Positions 22,613 through 32,653 of a stretch of DNA of 36,519 bases are shown in pieces (position 1 is the first letter of the stretch; each line of letters starts with the position of its first letter). This stretch comes from Astrothelium macrocarpum (taxonomy: Eukaryota; Ascomycota; Dothideomycetes; Trypetheliales; Trypetheliaceae). Location: positions 1 through 36,519 of the forward strand of contig JAGEMR010000208.1 of assembly GCA_021030915.1 (NCBI GenBank). The letters are read 5' to 3'. A program made the position numbers and the translations under genes. Below the pieces are notes generated by a model. The model was not told the DNA's origin. It saw only the letters and a program-made list of their open reading frames with translations, and searched no databases.

Positions 22613-23519
22613 GAGAGGGTGGGACATCATCTCATCTCCATGCAAGAAAGTGTTTCGTTTGACGTCACGTGCAGCTAGGATACCATGCTCAGCTATTGGA
22701 ATGACATTAGGATCTTCCAACTTGCCTCTCAAGACATTGTATGATAGATTACGGCGCATCTAGAGCTCGTATAGCAAGAGATGAAATTTTGAGCTCACTT
22801 GTAACCGACATCGAAAGAACTAAGCATGGGAAGGATTGCATTGGCCATATCACTGACTGAGTCAAGCGTCAGGGGCAATCTTCAAGATCCAGGTTCAAAA
22901 TATGCTTCTCTAAGACCTATTCTTCTACATTGCTCGAAAGTATCAAGTTGGCCGAACAGCCACGTTTTGTTTTGTAATCCAGCCCATCGACCGTGGAGGG
23001 TAGCTTTGGGCACGCCACAGGCTCGCGTAGCGCTTCAATTACTATCGAATTGGCCACTTTTAATAGCACTTCTCGCAAGCTGCACATCGGCTATTTTGTG
23101 GGTTCTGCATCATGTTGGTTCGGTTGGCATGCTCAACTGTGCAAGGCATCGAAGTAAATTTGTGGGGTCCATCATGCGCTTGTCCGCGTCATCCGCTCAA
23201 CATATATGTTACAGATATATCCACCTATTCTGCAACCCCAATGATCCCTCTCCTGGACCGTTACTTATTGATTGACTGGAGAAGGCGAGTAATATATTGA
23301 ATAAGGTTTATTTTCTAGTAATGGTCTATGATCGGTCCGTCCAAGCTCGGTGGGGAAGGCAGTGCAACTTTTGCAACCGATTTGCTCTTACTCCAGTCCC
23401 GTGCCTTTCATTAGATGCGCCTTGAAGTTGCCTCCCATTGACCCAAGTCCACTGACCCTCACTAGTCTCATCACATTATGGGACCATTACTAAGTCCACT
23501 TCACCACTGCGCTATACGG
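22613..23519. other. Intergenic region between the inverted repeat and the regulator gene
   Basis: About 900 bp without a supported gene. A 149-codon open frame at 22826-23275 lacks recognisable domains, has unspectacular codon use and no neighbours of similar kind, so I do not call it. Near the right end (23500-23519, minus strand) a tRNA A-box-like string TAGCGCAGTGG occurs, but no matching B box or cloverleaf follows. Confidence 0.5.
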
Positions 23520-24885
23520 CTAAGGAGATGGAAACGTGATACTGCTCATTTGCAGACGCTGAAGCAAGCTTTCAACCTTGTTCTTGACGCATATCCGGTC
23601 AGCAGCCGGTGGATGGCGAGCGTCTGGGAACGAAACGATGAATGAATGTAGTGCTCGCAGTTGGAAAGCTACGAGCTCCCGCATCACGGCGCCTCGCTCG
23701 GCATCCGAGTCAACCTCGTAATCCCCCACCGTTATACTCAGCTCGTGCGACGAAACCAGCGACTGAGACGTGTTGAGGTAAGTCGAAACCATGTTGGCAC
23801 ATAAGACCACCAGCCGATTAACCAGAAGTAATAGTAGCAACCCCGTCTCAGCCCGAGATGAGCATTGCCGGCATTGTCGCATCGATTGGCCATAGTGCAG
23901 CGTCTCCTTGTGAAGGCCCAATGCCGAGTCGAGCCCTCGCCTGTTGTACAGTGGGCCATCTCCACCAGGCTTGTTATAGTCATGGTCGTCCATGCTATTT
24001 ATGCCTGTCTCCAGTTCGTTGATGAGCAAGACAATGCGCTGTATACAGCTGCACGGCTTTTGTTCTGTCCATGGTGTCAATCCTGGCCCTCCTGCTAACC
24101 TCTCCACACGTGAATTTGCCTGGGAATGCGTGTCTGTCTCCATCTCTGGTCCCGGCTCTGGCTGGTTCTCCGTCTGTGACTGCGAGCTGGTAGTAATCTG
24201 GTCTGCGCTACTACTACCACTTAGAGTAGCTCTGCTCTGGGGTGTTGTGACGATATTTCTGGTCTTTGTAGCCGGCGGTATTGTGAATGTGTCGTTCCAA
24301 AAGGCCATGTCGACACTAGGATTTGTGCTAGAAGCCGAGTGGCAGACGGATCCATCAGTCGTCAACGATGGTGCTTCGGATCCCAACGCTGAGAGTAGAG
24401 ACCACTGTTCCACATCAACTGCGAAGCTGCTCTCCCTGTCGCTGGCTTTGGTTCCTTCAACGAGTTCCATATCCGGGATGTACATGGGAGCCGAAGGTGA
24501 AGGCCGGGTTCGACTCGCTGAGGTTACGAGCTGTTTTGCGTCCTGGGGTGGACGGTCCGAAGACTGATCATCTTGCTTTGGCCTTTCGGCGAAAGAGCCG
24601 CGGCGTTTTTTGCTTGTCCCAGTCGCATAGGTACATTCTATGTCCAGGGTCTCGCATCTCTGGCAACCTGACGACTCACCAGTGCATTTGACCTGTTGCA
24701 ACACGGAAACGGGGCATCAGCCTAACTCTTTCACAAAAATCGTCCCGCAGCAGCAATAGCACGATATCGATATCCATACTTACTTTTTTAGCCCGACAGT
24801 TCCTACAGGCCTGATGAATGCCAGGACTGTGCCTAAAGGTGGGAAGGCTCCTATTTGGATTGTTGACGCTCCACGTTCCAAACAT
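23520..24885 (-). CDS. Zn2Cys6 transcription factor, AflR-like cluster regulator
   Basis: Probable pathway-specific activator of this cluster. Exons (minus): 24885-24784 and 24692-23520, intron 91 bp (GTAAGT to CAG); 424 aa. The binuclear zinc cluster has the exact CX2CX6CX6CX2CX6C spacing, with Cys at 27, 30, 37, 44, 47 and 54, and is split by the intron after residue 34. This is followed by a basic stretch (KKRR), a long Ser/Thr/Pro-rich linker, and a C-terminal region (CSCIQRIVLLINELE and onward) like the aflatoxin-regulatory-protein domain. That architecture is typical of regulators located inside polyketide clusters. The gene stands alone with wide flanks of 1.5 and 1.9 kb. A TCGATCGA palindrome lies 8-15 bp upstream of the start. 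Candidate target sites are the CGG-N6-CCG elements listed separately. Confidence 0.9.
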
Positions 24886-26828
24886 GCTTTACTCGATCGA
24901 CGTTGCAGAATACGTCTATCACGGCAATGATATAGAACTGCCAAGAGCTGCTGATTGGGTCATCCTGCTTTGATAGTCACGCATAACGGCGGGGTATAGA
25001 AATTTGTTTTTCAAGTCAAGAAGTCCGTCTCTTAAAATAAGCCTCGTAGGCGGTTGTATGGTTTATGCTTGACATGTCTCATTATTTGCGATTATGCTGC
25101 TCACTACGCACGCCCAGCTGTTGGGGCGCCTCATATGCATAACTTGGGGGCCCTTAATGCATCCGTCGCGCGCAGTGAGATAGGGTTGCGGCTAACGTAC
25201 CCTGGGGAATTAATTGTACGACCTGGCTTTGCAATGAAGTTAATCTGAAGCGACTTGAGTCAGGATTGAGCAAAGGTCCGTGCCGAGACAGGGATCAGAA
25301 GATGGCGTTATGGATGATTTCGCTGTTTCAAACAGCGGTGAGCTACGCCGTCTGGTTTAGCAGAAATTACCTCAACCGCACGTGGAATAGCGATGCGTCT
25401 GAACGTAGCTGCTTCACAGGGGTAATCAGCTCGAATGGCTAGCCCGCTTTCGTATCTGAGAACTAAGTAATCTTCTCACCTCCAATCGTGAACCCTCAAG
25501 ATGGCAGAGGATGAACGCCATTGTGGGGGCCGAAGGCGTCTCTCACATAAGATTGATTCTCTCCAAGCTATGCTCTGCCAGGCGTCTCTCAGCCGTCTCT
25601 TAGGCGTCTTCCAGCCGTTCTCGAACTAGGAAATTGCCGTAGTTAGGTGACCGCGTGCGTAGTATAAGAGCGGGAGCAACAACGTCCACGCCACCAACAG
25701 ACTTACGGATATCCGTGCACTTCGTATGTTTTCAACAACTCTGCAATGAGTAAGAAGAGAGACTCGTTGTTGTTGCAATCGTTTAGAACAGGTCTCTATA
25801 CCTTCCTATTTTTCCCTGATTTTTCCCTTATTTGAACCGACCCTGGTTCTCAGATCATGCCAAAATAGGAAACTTCAGCTAATCAGCTTTTCAGAAAAGT
25901 CGGAAATTATGCTCGCCTGCATGCTCAGAGTTCTCGATAAGTGTTTCGGTGCGGGGCGTAAGGCTGAGACATCTGCCAGCTGCACATAATCCCACACAGA
26001 CCAATACAGCGGCCTACTCAGGAGCGATGGATAGCGCTGTCGATCTCATCCTTCGCCACGGGGTCACCGGGGTGCATAAGCCACCTCAATCTATGCGCTA
26101 GACCTTACAAAGCATTCAATAGCTGGATTCGGAAGGATAAGTTGATTATATAATATCCATCGGACTCGCTTGAGCACTGTACGTCTGAACATCGTGCAGC
26201 CAGCCACGCGTGGTCTAATTCCAGGACAAGACTTTCCTACTTGAAGCTCGCTTGAATGATTTACAAATCCCTGTCCTTGCTTCTCATTCGAGGCTATCCG
26301 GTGAAGCAACTAAGTACTCCTGGCAAACACTGGGAAATGTGGATCACAACGTGAAGATCGATGAGATCTCATCATCCCAGGGCCCTGGGCATGCCATGTG
26401 GTGTGTATGTCAAGTCCATGAATAATCCGCCACGATACATGTATAATGTAAAATTCGACTATTTACATCATGCGTTTTACACGGTTACGTACAAAATATC
26501 TCAGAAATCTGCCGACTGTTATTTGGAATCCAAATGGAACGCATAATTCCCCGGATATGGTCTACTGCGTATCTCCCGCCTCAGCTGAAAAGGTTTGAGA
26601 CGGCGCCTGAGGTTTGCTCAGAATCTTTCGTTAGACACCTTCTATGGAATCCTTCTGGGCTTCGATCAGCCTCTCGGGCCGCTCAGTGCACTTGACCTCG
26701 GGTTGTGTGTTGGTAAGCGGGCCTTGCGAGATTGAAAAGGACCACGGCCAGCAGCTTTTTTTGACTGAGTGAAGCATCCGGGATTCAGTCATTCGTTTCA
26801 CACGAGCAATCTCTCGAAGCTTTCTACA
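24886..26828. promoter_or_regulatory. Long divergent upstream region of the regulator and the FAD oxidoreductase
   Basis: This 1.94-kb stretch has no supported gene. It includes a cluster of GGCGTCTYYC repeats at about 25535-25610 and a TATAAG box at about 25661. Some 190 bp beyond that lies TGGTTCTCAGATC, resembling the initiator-tRNA primer site of Copia retroelements. A CGG-N5-CCG pair lies at 26059-26069. It must hold the promoters of both flanking genes, but its length suggests insertion of decayed mobile DNA. The 42-codon frame at 25501 is not convincing. Confidence 0.5.
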
Positions 26829-28434
26829 ATGGCATTCAGAGCCCTCTTTTCCGTTGCCTTGCTTGGTGGTCTTGTATCTGCCGGCTTGGTTCCACGGCAG
26901 ACGTACAACGATACCTCTGCTGCGAACCAAGCCTGTTCACAACTCACTACTGCGTTTCCCTCCAAGCTTTTTGCAGCCGGCACGACTAATTTTGAGAATC
27001 AATCCCTTGCCATCTGGTCCGAGACTTGTCTCATCACGCCGAGTTGTGTATTCCTACCTTCCTCTGCCGCAGACATCAGCAAAGCTCTCGGTATTATCAA
27101 AACAGCTGGCTCTCACTTCTCCGTCCGTGCCGGTGGGCATATGCCCGTGCCCGGTGCGCAGTCTGTCGACCCGGGCGTGTTCATCTCCCTCAGCGCACTC
27201 AACGAGCAAAAGCTCAACACCACTGCCGGTACAGCTTCCATCGGACCTGGACAGACTTGGCTTGATGTGTACAGCTGGCTCGCCCCATACGGCCTGGCTG
27301 TCAATGGCGGGCGTTATCCAAGTGTTGGCGTCGGCGGTGTGCTTGTCGGCGGCGGTATCGGGTACTTTGCCAGCGCGCAGGGCTGGGGAGTTGACACCGT
27401 AGTCGGGTTTGAGGCTGTACTGGCTGACGGGACGGTCGTGGAAGTTCAAAAAGGCGACGCGAAGTACGCGGACCTATTCTATGCCGTACGTGGCGGGAAT
27501 AACAATTTCGCGATTGTCACGCGCTTCGACGTGGAATACTTTCCAGCAACATCCGCCTTCGCCAAGATCATCGCGTGGAACGCCAGCGCCAAAAGCACGC
27601 AGGATGAGTTCTTCTCCGCGTTGGACGCGTATATGGCTCCCGGCGGCGGCGTTGACGATACGAGCGTGGCAATCATCCCGACAGTAGCGGCTTCACCGTC
27701 ACTGGGTTTGTTCGAGGTCGTCACCGACCAGTTCGCGCTCGGCAATGACAGCAATCCTCCGGCATTTGCCAACTTTTCCAAGGTAAACGGGCCCATTACT
27801 GCTCAGGCTGGTGGCCAGGTCTACAGCACATGGACCGAGATGCCGCAGTTCCTCAACTCGACCGCCGCACGTAACCTGAGGCAGATCTTCTGGAGTGTAG
27901 GCTTCAAGGCCGACTCTCGTGCCATCAGCATTGCCAACAAAACCGTCATCGACATGACGTTTGAAAGATTAGCCGACGCAGCCAATGTGGCGGTGGCACT
28001 TACATTCCAGCCTATCTCGAAAGCATGGTTAGAGCAGAGTGCCGCACGAGGCGGCAATTTGCTCGGTCTAAATTCTGAAATGGGCACCTTCATTTGTAAG
28101 TGGCGGCAATCCTACACCTGATCATTAGTCTAAGGAGGCCTTGCTGACATGGAAACTCACAGCGGGGCTTATCGCCGCCGAGTGGACTGATGCGTCGGAC
28201 GATGCGCTCATTACACAGTTCTGTGAGGATGCTACTGCCCAGATCAAGAACCAAACGAAGGCGCTGGGCCTGGATGTTGACTTTATCTACCTCAACGATG
28301 CAGGGTCGACACAGAAGCCGTTCGAGGTGTATGGTAATGGCACTACGCTACCAAAGCTGCAAGCCATTCAGAAGAAGTATGACCCAGAGAACTTCTACAA
28401 GAACTACTTAGCCCGTGGCTTTCCATTGGATTAG
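26829..28434 (+). CDS. Secreted FAD-linked oxidoreductase (berberine-bridge-enzyme-like)
   Basis: FAD-dependent oxidase of the PCMH/BBE class, likely oxidising an alcohol or driving a cyclisation of the cluster product. Exons: 26829-28095 and 28163-28434, 67-bp intron; 512 aa. A signal peptide is clear (residues 1-18, ending near LVSAG), so it enters the secretory pathway. The FAD site shows RAGGH with His 104, the usual 8-alpha-histidyl attachment residue. The second attachment position, normally Cys just before the glycine-rich VGVGG segment, reads GGRYPSVGVGG here. A mono-covalent flavin is therefore expected. The C-terminal BBE motif (DPENFYKN) is present. I reject an in-frame GTG at 26769 as start because the ATG at 26829 gives the signal peptide directly. 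Enzymes of this type are found in PR-toxin-like sesquiterpene clusters. Confidence 0.9.
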
Positions 28435-29105
28435 TCCATGGCTTTGCACTGTAGTCGCAGGGGGATTTTGCCTTGCAGCCACCAGATCCTGCACAATTCC
28501 TTTCCCAAAGAATGTTTTGTAAATCATTGTTACTTGTGGAGTTTGGGTGGGATTTGTGTACTCATTGCTTCGGAGTTATGCATAACTATAACATTTTGTC
28601 TGCATAAGGCCTCCTCCTTACTATGTAGTCTTATTGTATGGCGGCTCTTCTTGAATGTTTTTTTGGATAATTAGACATATTTCAACATTAAATCTAACTG
28701 GCTTGCAGCTGAACGCTTGTGTCAGTTGCGAGTGCTTGCGATACTACTTGAGTCCTTGAGTGTTTGAGCAACTATTTAATATTAAGTCCGTTATCATTAT
28801 TTAATCAAAAACACATCATCATTTATTGTCAAGTTGACGAAGATTGCGCAGCTAGCGATGTTTGAACGAGGTACTCGGGGCATTCACAATCTTTTAATAC
28901 ATATCTCCGTAGAGTCCACACACACAAATAAACTCGATCATCTCAATCCTTGATCTTGAAAGAAGGTTGTTGAGTCAAGTCGGCAACTGGCTAAAGCAGT
29001 ATCCAACGACAGTCTGATAAACTTCCAACTCAGTAAGAACTTATTTTCATTATAATTAATGATAAAATAATAGATTTTATATCATTTACATATCCCTGCC
29101 AAATC
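28435..29105. other. Convergent 3' region between the FAD oxidoreductase and the acyltransferase
   Basis: About 670 bp, A/T-richer towards 29060. The open frame at 28438-28674 lies in the 3' region and shows no domain. Nothing else was recognised. Confidence 0.55.
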
Positions 29106-30650
29106 TTAATGACAAAGAACTTGGGCAAACTGTAAAAATTCTTTATCCTTCTCCAAAGCTTCCATTTCCTCGCTCTTTAGACTCAGCAGCACCTCAAACC
29201 CACCGCTTGGCCGAGGCGGCAGGACCACGCATCTCCTGCACACGGCGTCAAACTCGCGCCTCGGTGGCCGCAGAAAGTCAATCAGACCGCCATTAGTAAA
29301 CACCTTACCGCCAAAGCGCATCTCCATGAGCGGCAGGCCCAAAAAGCTCGTAAAGCACGCCTCCGCTCCGTCGAACGTCGCAAACGGATAGCGCGCCGCG
29401 GAGAAGTCCGGCATCGCCGCCACCAGGCCGTACGAGTCATGGAGGCGCTCCCGCGTAATGGACGCGACGGCCCGTCGCACCGTATGGGCGACGGTGGAAA
29501 GCGAGGTGGCCGGCGCGATCAGCGTGCGCACTGGCATGCGGGTCGTCGCGATGAAAATTAGCGTGCCCATGTACGCCCACGGCAGCCGCTCGCTGAACAG
29601 CAGCCGCCCGTCCAACGTGGTGTCCAGCTCGGCCAGCGCCCCAGCCGCTGCGTAAGCCGGGTTCGATGGGTCGGCGGCCTCGCGCGCGCGCATGATACAG
29701 CGCCAGAGGAGGGCCATCAGGGCGTCGTTCGCGGTAGGCGCCGTCGCGGTGCCGTTGTTGGTGGTGGTGGTGGTGGTGGTGGTGGAGGTAGTGGTGCCAT
29801 TTGCGGAGCCTGCCGCGAGCTGAGTCAACTTTGTAAAGGCGGCTGCGGAGACGTAGAAGATGGTGGTTGTCATCTGTGGTGGCGGTGGCGCTTTTGTACG
29901 GTCGAGGCTAAATGACGCCTTTGCCGAGAGCTCTTCTGGTGATAGCGGCGGCAGCATTCCCACAAGGCGCCAAGCCTCGTCGCTGCTATCCTTTACCTCT
30001 TCCGGCGATGGAAATTTGTTGCCCGCTGCCTCCCATGCATTTGGAACGAGGTCGTAATCCCAACAATCTGCAGTGATAGTCAGACTGGCTCCGGATCCGT
30101 CGTCATCTTGATGCAGGCGCATATGTTTCGCCCACATTTTGAGTAGCAGCGAACCGCTCATGCCGTCGACTAGGGAGTGGAATAGGCATACGGAAAGTAA
30201 GAGGCCACCATTGATAAAATTGGCTTGTGCGATGCATCCAGGAGCCCCCTCTTTATCGAGATCCCAGTTCGCATGGACCGATGGTACGAGTTGGGCGCTA
30301 TCGAGCGTTTCTTGAGGGAGACCCTCATCTACCAGGTCTTCGTATTCCGGCCATGACGCCGAAATGTCATTGAAGATGACTTGAGGCGTCCAGTCTGGAT
30401 GCTCCCTTGCCTCAAGCCGGCCGCCGCTCTGATACTTTTCGTCAGGTGGGATGGAGAAAACGCGCCTTCGAATGACTGGAAGCTCCTCTCCCGCAGTGTG
30501 AAGACTCGCTTGTAGCAGGCTTTGCACTTCAGAAAACTTGATACCAGGTTTCAGGCCGAAAGTGAATATGAAGTTTGCGTAAAACCTGGGCATAACATTG
30601 TCTAGTGGATTGAGGGCATAGCGCCGTGATTCAGTGATGGCAGATGGCAT
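29106..30650 (-). CDS. BAHD/Tri101-like O-acyltransferase
   Basis: CoA- or ACP-dependent acyltransferase, intronless, 514 aa. The catalytic HXXXD motif reads HSLVDG, with His 158 and Asp 162, in the usual position for the transferase superfamily that includes trichothecene acetyltransferases and plant BAHD enzymes. The second BAHD signature, DFGWG, is not conserved; the corresponding region reads MRFGGKVF. Residues about 286-297 form a threonine run coded by an ACC triplet repeat, followed by Asn/Gly/Thr/Ala, which looks like a surface loop expansion. Because the PKS has no release domain and a terpene cyclase lies next door, I infer that this enzyme joins the polyketide chain to a hydroxyl of the sesquiterpene. 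Simple acetylation is the alternative. It lies 361 bp downstream of the cyclase on the same strand. Confidence 0.85.
   Translation of the reverse strand: MPSAITESRRYALNPLDNVMPRFYANFIFTFGLKPGIKFSEVQSLLQASLHTAGEELPVIRRRVFSIPPDEKYQSGGRLEAREHPDWTPQVIFNDISASWPEYEDLVDEGLPQETLDSAQLVPSVHANWDLDKEGAPGCIAQANFINGGLLLSVCLFHSLVDGMSGSLLLKMWAKHMRLHQDDDGSGASLTITADCWDYDLVPNAWEAAGNKFPSPEEVKDSSDEAWRLVGMLPPLSPEELSAKASFSLDRTKAPPPPQMTTTIFYVSAAAFTKLTQLAAGSANGTTTSTTTTTTTTNNGTATAPTANDALMALLWRCIMRAREAADPSNPAYAAAGALAELDTTLDGRLLFSERLPWAYMGTLIFIATTRMPVRTLIAPATSLSTVAHTVRRAVASITRERLHDSYGLVAAMPDFSAARYPFATFDGAEACFTSFLGLPLMEMRFGGKVFTNGGLIDFLRPPRREFDAVCRRCVVLPPRPSGGFEVLLSLKSEEMEALEKDKEFLQFAQVLCH
29759..29796 (+). repeat. Trinucleotide microsatellite inside the acyltransferase
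   Basis: A run of GGT triplets on the plus strand (ACC sense codons, with small interruptions) encodes the poly-threonine stretch of the acyltransferase. Such tracts change length by slippage in whole codons, so isolates may differ in loop length without losing the frame. Confidence 0.8.
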
Positions 30651-31011
30651 GGTGTATGTGACTAAATTATCTCGAAGGGTTCATTACGCTCAAAGTCATG
30701 GCAACATCCAGCTAAAAGCCTTGAATCACGGATCCTGTCTAAGCATCTTGCGTAATCGCTCTCCATCGCCAAAGACAGGATCAGTGCCGTGAAGTTAGGC
30801 CAGCTGAAACAGGCGGATGAGGTTCGGGTCTTGCCATTTTCGGAGCCTCCGGCTTAGAAGAGTAAATTTCCGGAGGCATGATTACTAAATTTAACCAACA
30901 CAACAATTGGATGATCTTGAAGTAATGCAAACAAACAAAACCACGTTTCTAATGAATGTTCTATAGGGCGATATCTATAAACTACAAGAAAACCGTTACG
31001 AATACATTTCA
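30651..31011. promoter_or_regulatory. Upstream region of the acyltransferase
   Basis: These 361 bp lie between the acyltransferase start and the cyclase stop, both on the minus strand. They contain an inverted repeat, GCCTCCGG (30845-30852) with CCGGAGGC (30870-30877), and an overlapping CGG-N5-CCG (30841-30851). At 30825-30836 the string CGGGTCTTGCCA is a one-mismatch version of CGG-N6-CCG. The inverted repeat might also act in cyclase 3'-end formation. Confidence 0.4.
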
Positions 31012-32154
31012 TCATTCGGTCGGATTCAAATACCGTAGCGTTGTACGGCTCCAGATCTCGTTGCCGCTCATCTGATATTCCAGACCCTTTACGTAAGCCA
31101 TTAATTGTGGAGACTTTTGATCCGTAGAGATGGCGGCCGCCAACTCATCGTGGCGCCTCTCCCATTCGCGGCATAGTGCGTAAAGCACACGCTTTGCTGC
31201 CGCCGGTGATACATCAGCACCTTCAGCGAAAATAGCTACGCCGGTGCACAAAACGCCACCCTCTTCGTGCAGCGTCTGTGAGGCGAGAACCTCCTTCTCA
31301 TAGCTCCAGATGTCGTTCACAATCGATAGGTGCTTGCTGCAATTCATGTCGACGGGGCGGGCGACAGCCAGTTGCTCTGGTGTGAGTTTAAGACCCATAC
31401 AGAAGCGCATCAGAGCAGCGAGGAGTCTAGAATACAGCTATTAGTCTCGCTCGCCTCTTGGTTATATAAGGGTATGGATCAACAAACCCCTTGCCGACGT
31501 CTCGCTCCCGGTACTCGAAGTATTCCTTGAGATCCATTTTTCTGAGCCGCGTTGAATCCGTCTGGGCGCGCATGAATGTGAATACGGGCTCCAAGATTTC
31601 ATTGGCCATATCCCGATCGTGCTTGCGCATGCTGTCCCATAGATCGTACATCATATACTCAACCGGGACTGACCGGTCAGGGAGAACGTCACCTCGCATA
31701 ATGGGCATTAATTTGTTATTATAAGCCTCGCCATCTGCAAGGGACATGTGTTCAAGAAGGTCTACCGCGAGGTCAGCAACAGGCCCAGCTAATCTTCATG
31801 CCAATGGAAAGCCGAACCGTCAATCAAAAAGAGGATAGTCAGAAGACAGCAGGCGAAGTAGATCCGGTTGTTAAGGGACATGGGAAAATACCAGCACGTT
31901 ACCGTAGAAAAGCCGGCATTGATAAATTTCTTCCGAGTTTTTTCAGTCGGGAAGGGCCAGTGCTTGAGAAAGTAATTATTCACCTCCTCTGTCATTTGCC
32001 TCTCTAGAGGATGACAGAGCGGTTGAAAATGCGATGAGGGTATACCAAACGAAGTAGAATCAATGGGAGCTTTAGGCACCGGGGGGTCATGCGGCATTGA
32101 GATCGGAAATCCATTTGTAGGCTCAGTCGGAGCCAAGACCTCGGTAGTAGCCAT
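31012..32154 (-). CDS. Aristolochene-synthase-like sesquiterpene cyclase
   Basis: Class I terpene cyclase acting on farnesyl diphosphate. Exons (minus): 32154-31818, 31761-31488, 31426-31012; introns 56 and 61 bp, phases agree; 341 aa, a usual length for fungal aristolochene synthases. The first metal motif DDLLE begins at residue 112 and is split by the first intron. The second (NSE) motif reads NDIWSYEKE at 241-249 and has all metal ligands (Asn 241, Ser 245, Glu 249). Upstream of the NSE motif, RFCMGLKL and CSKHLS, and downstream LCREWERRH, GLEYQMSGNE and TTLRY, are the hallmark strings of this subfamily. I therefore expect an aristolochene or related eremophilane/germacrane product. The gene is intact although its donors (GTTCGG, GTTTGT) are weak. 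It shares a divergent promoter with P450 no. 4. Confidence 0.92.
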
Positions 32155-32653
32155 ACTGATTTCCTTGCGTTGAAGCAGAGTGAGTCCTAAGGTCAATGGA
32201 TTTAAAACTCAGTGTTAGATATCAGTCAGGGTACGAATTAGTGCGAGGGAAAGCGCTTTAATATGTACGTCTTAAAATCCTGCCTCTGCGCGTTATCTGT
32301 TGCACAAGAGTAAGCACACTCTTCCTTACTTCAAGCTGACCAATCCCTACCAATTCATTCAAAGTTTGACATACAGAGTGATAGGCAACATTGCGGCTGA
32401 GGAGTGGATCAGTCGCTCGGTGCTTACCGGATTCTGCCTGTCCGAAACAACGGCGATGGATCTTTCCAACGGACATTTCCAGTAAGATACCACAAAAGGC
32501 TGCTGAGCCGAACGATACCACACCGTAATCTGCACTGACTCGAAAACGTAGTCTGTTTCATGCTATTTTTGAGATGTAGATGTGAGAGGAGAGCAATAAT
32601 ATACTCGTTGTCGCTGGAATCACTTACTCCATACTCCACTCCAATCGACAAAG
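32155..32653. promoter_or_regulatory. Divergent promoter of the sesquiterpene cyclase and P450 no. 4
   Basis: These 499 bp hold no gene. The region contains the CGG-N6-CCG element at 32418-32429, near its middle, and further isolated CGG/CCG triplets at about 32440-32520. Confidence 0.65.
32418..32429 (-). promoter_or_regulatory. Candidate Zn2Cys6 binding site, CGG-TAAGCA-CCG (minus strand)
   Basis: An inverted CGG pair with 6-bp spacing, 264 bp from the cyclase start and 225 bp from the P450 no. 4 start. Read on the minus strand it matches the element at 11510-11521 at 9 of 12 positions, with transitions at two of the three differences, and shares the WAANNN spacer with the site at 22242-22253. 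Confidence 0.4.

Noticed and set aside
22826..23275. 149-codon frame between SDR no. 2 and the regulator
   Set aside because: No domain, no convincing start context and an odd composition (Cys, His and Ser scattered). It is probably chance in a gene-free stretch.
23450..23519. tRNA-like sequence on the minus strand (A-box-like TAGCGCAGTGG)
   Set aside because: No B box of the GGTTCRANYCC type follows at the right distance and no cloverleaf can be drawn, so no tRNA or SINE is called.
23992..24567. 191-codon plus-strand frame over the regulator gene
   Set aside because: Antisense to the Ser/Thr/Pro-rich linker of the Zn2Cys6 factor, where low-complexity codons leave the opposite strand open.
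25501..25629. 42-codon frame starting ATGGCAGAGGATGAA
   Set aside because: Short, containing the GGCGTCTYYC repeats, with no known motif and no obvious gene structure around it.
28438..28674. 78-codon frame after the FAD oxidoreductase
   Set aside because: It starts just past the stop codon in the 3' region, with no domain and A/T-rich sequence towards its end.
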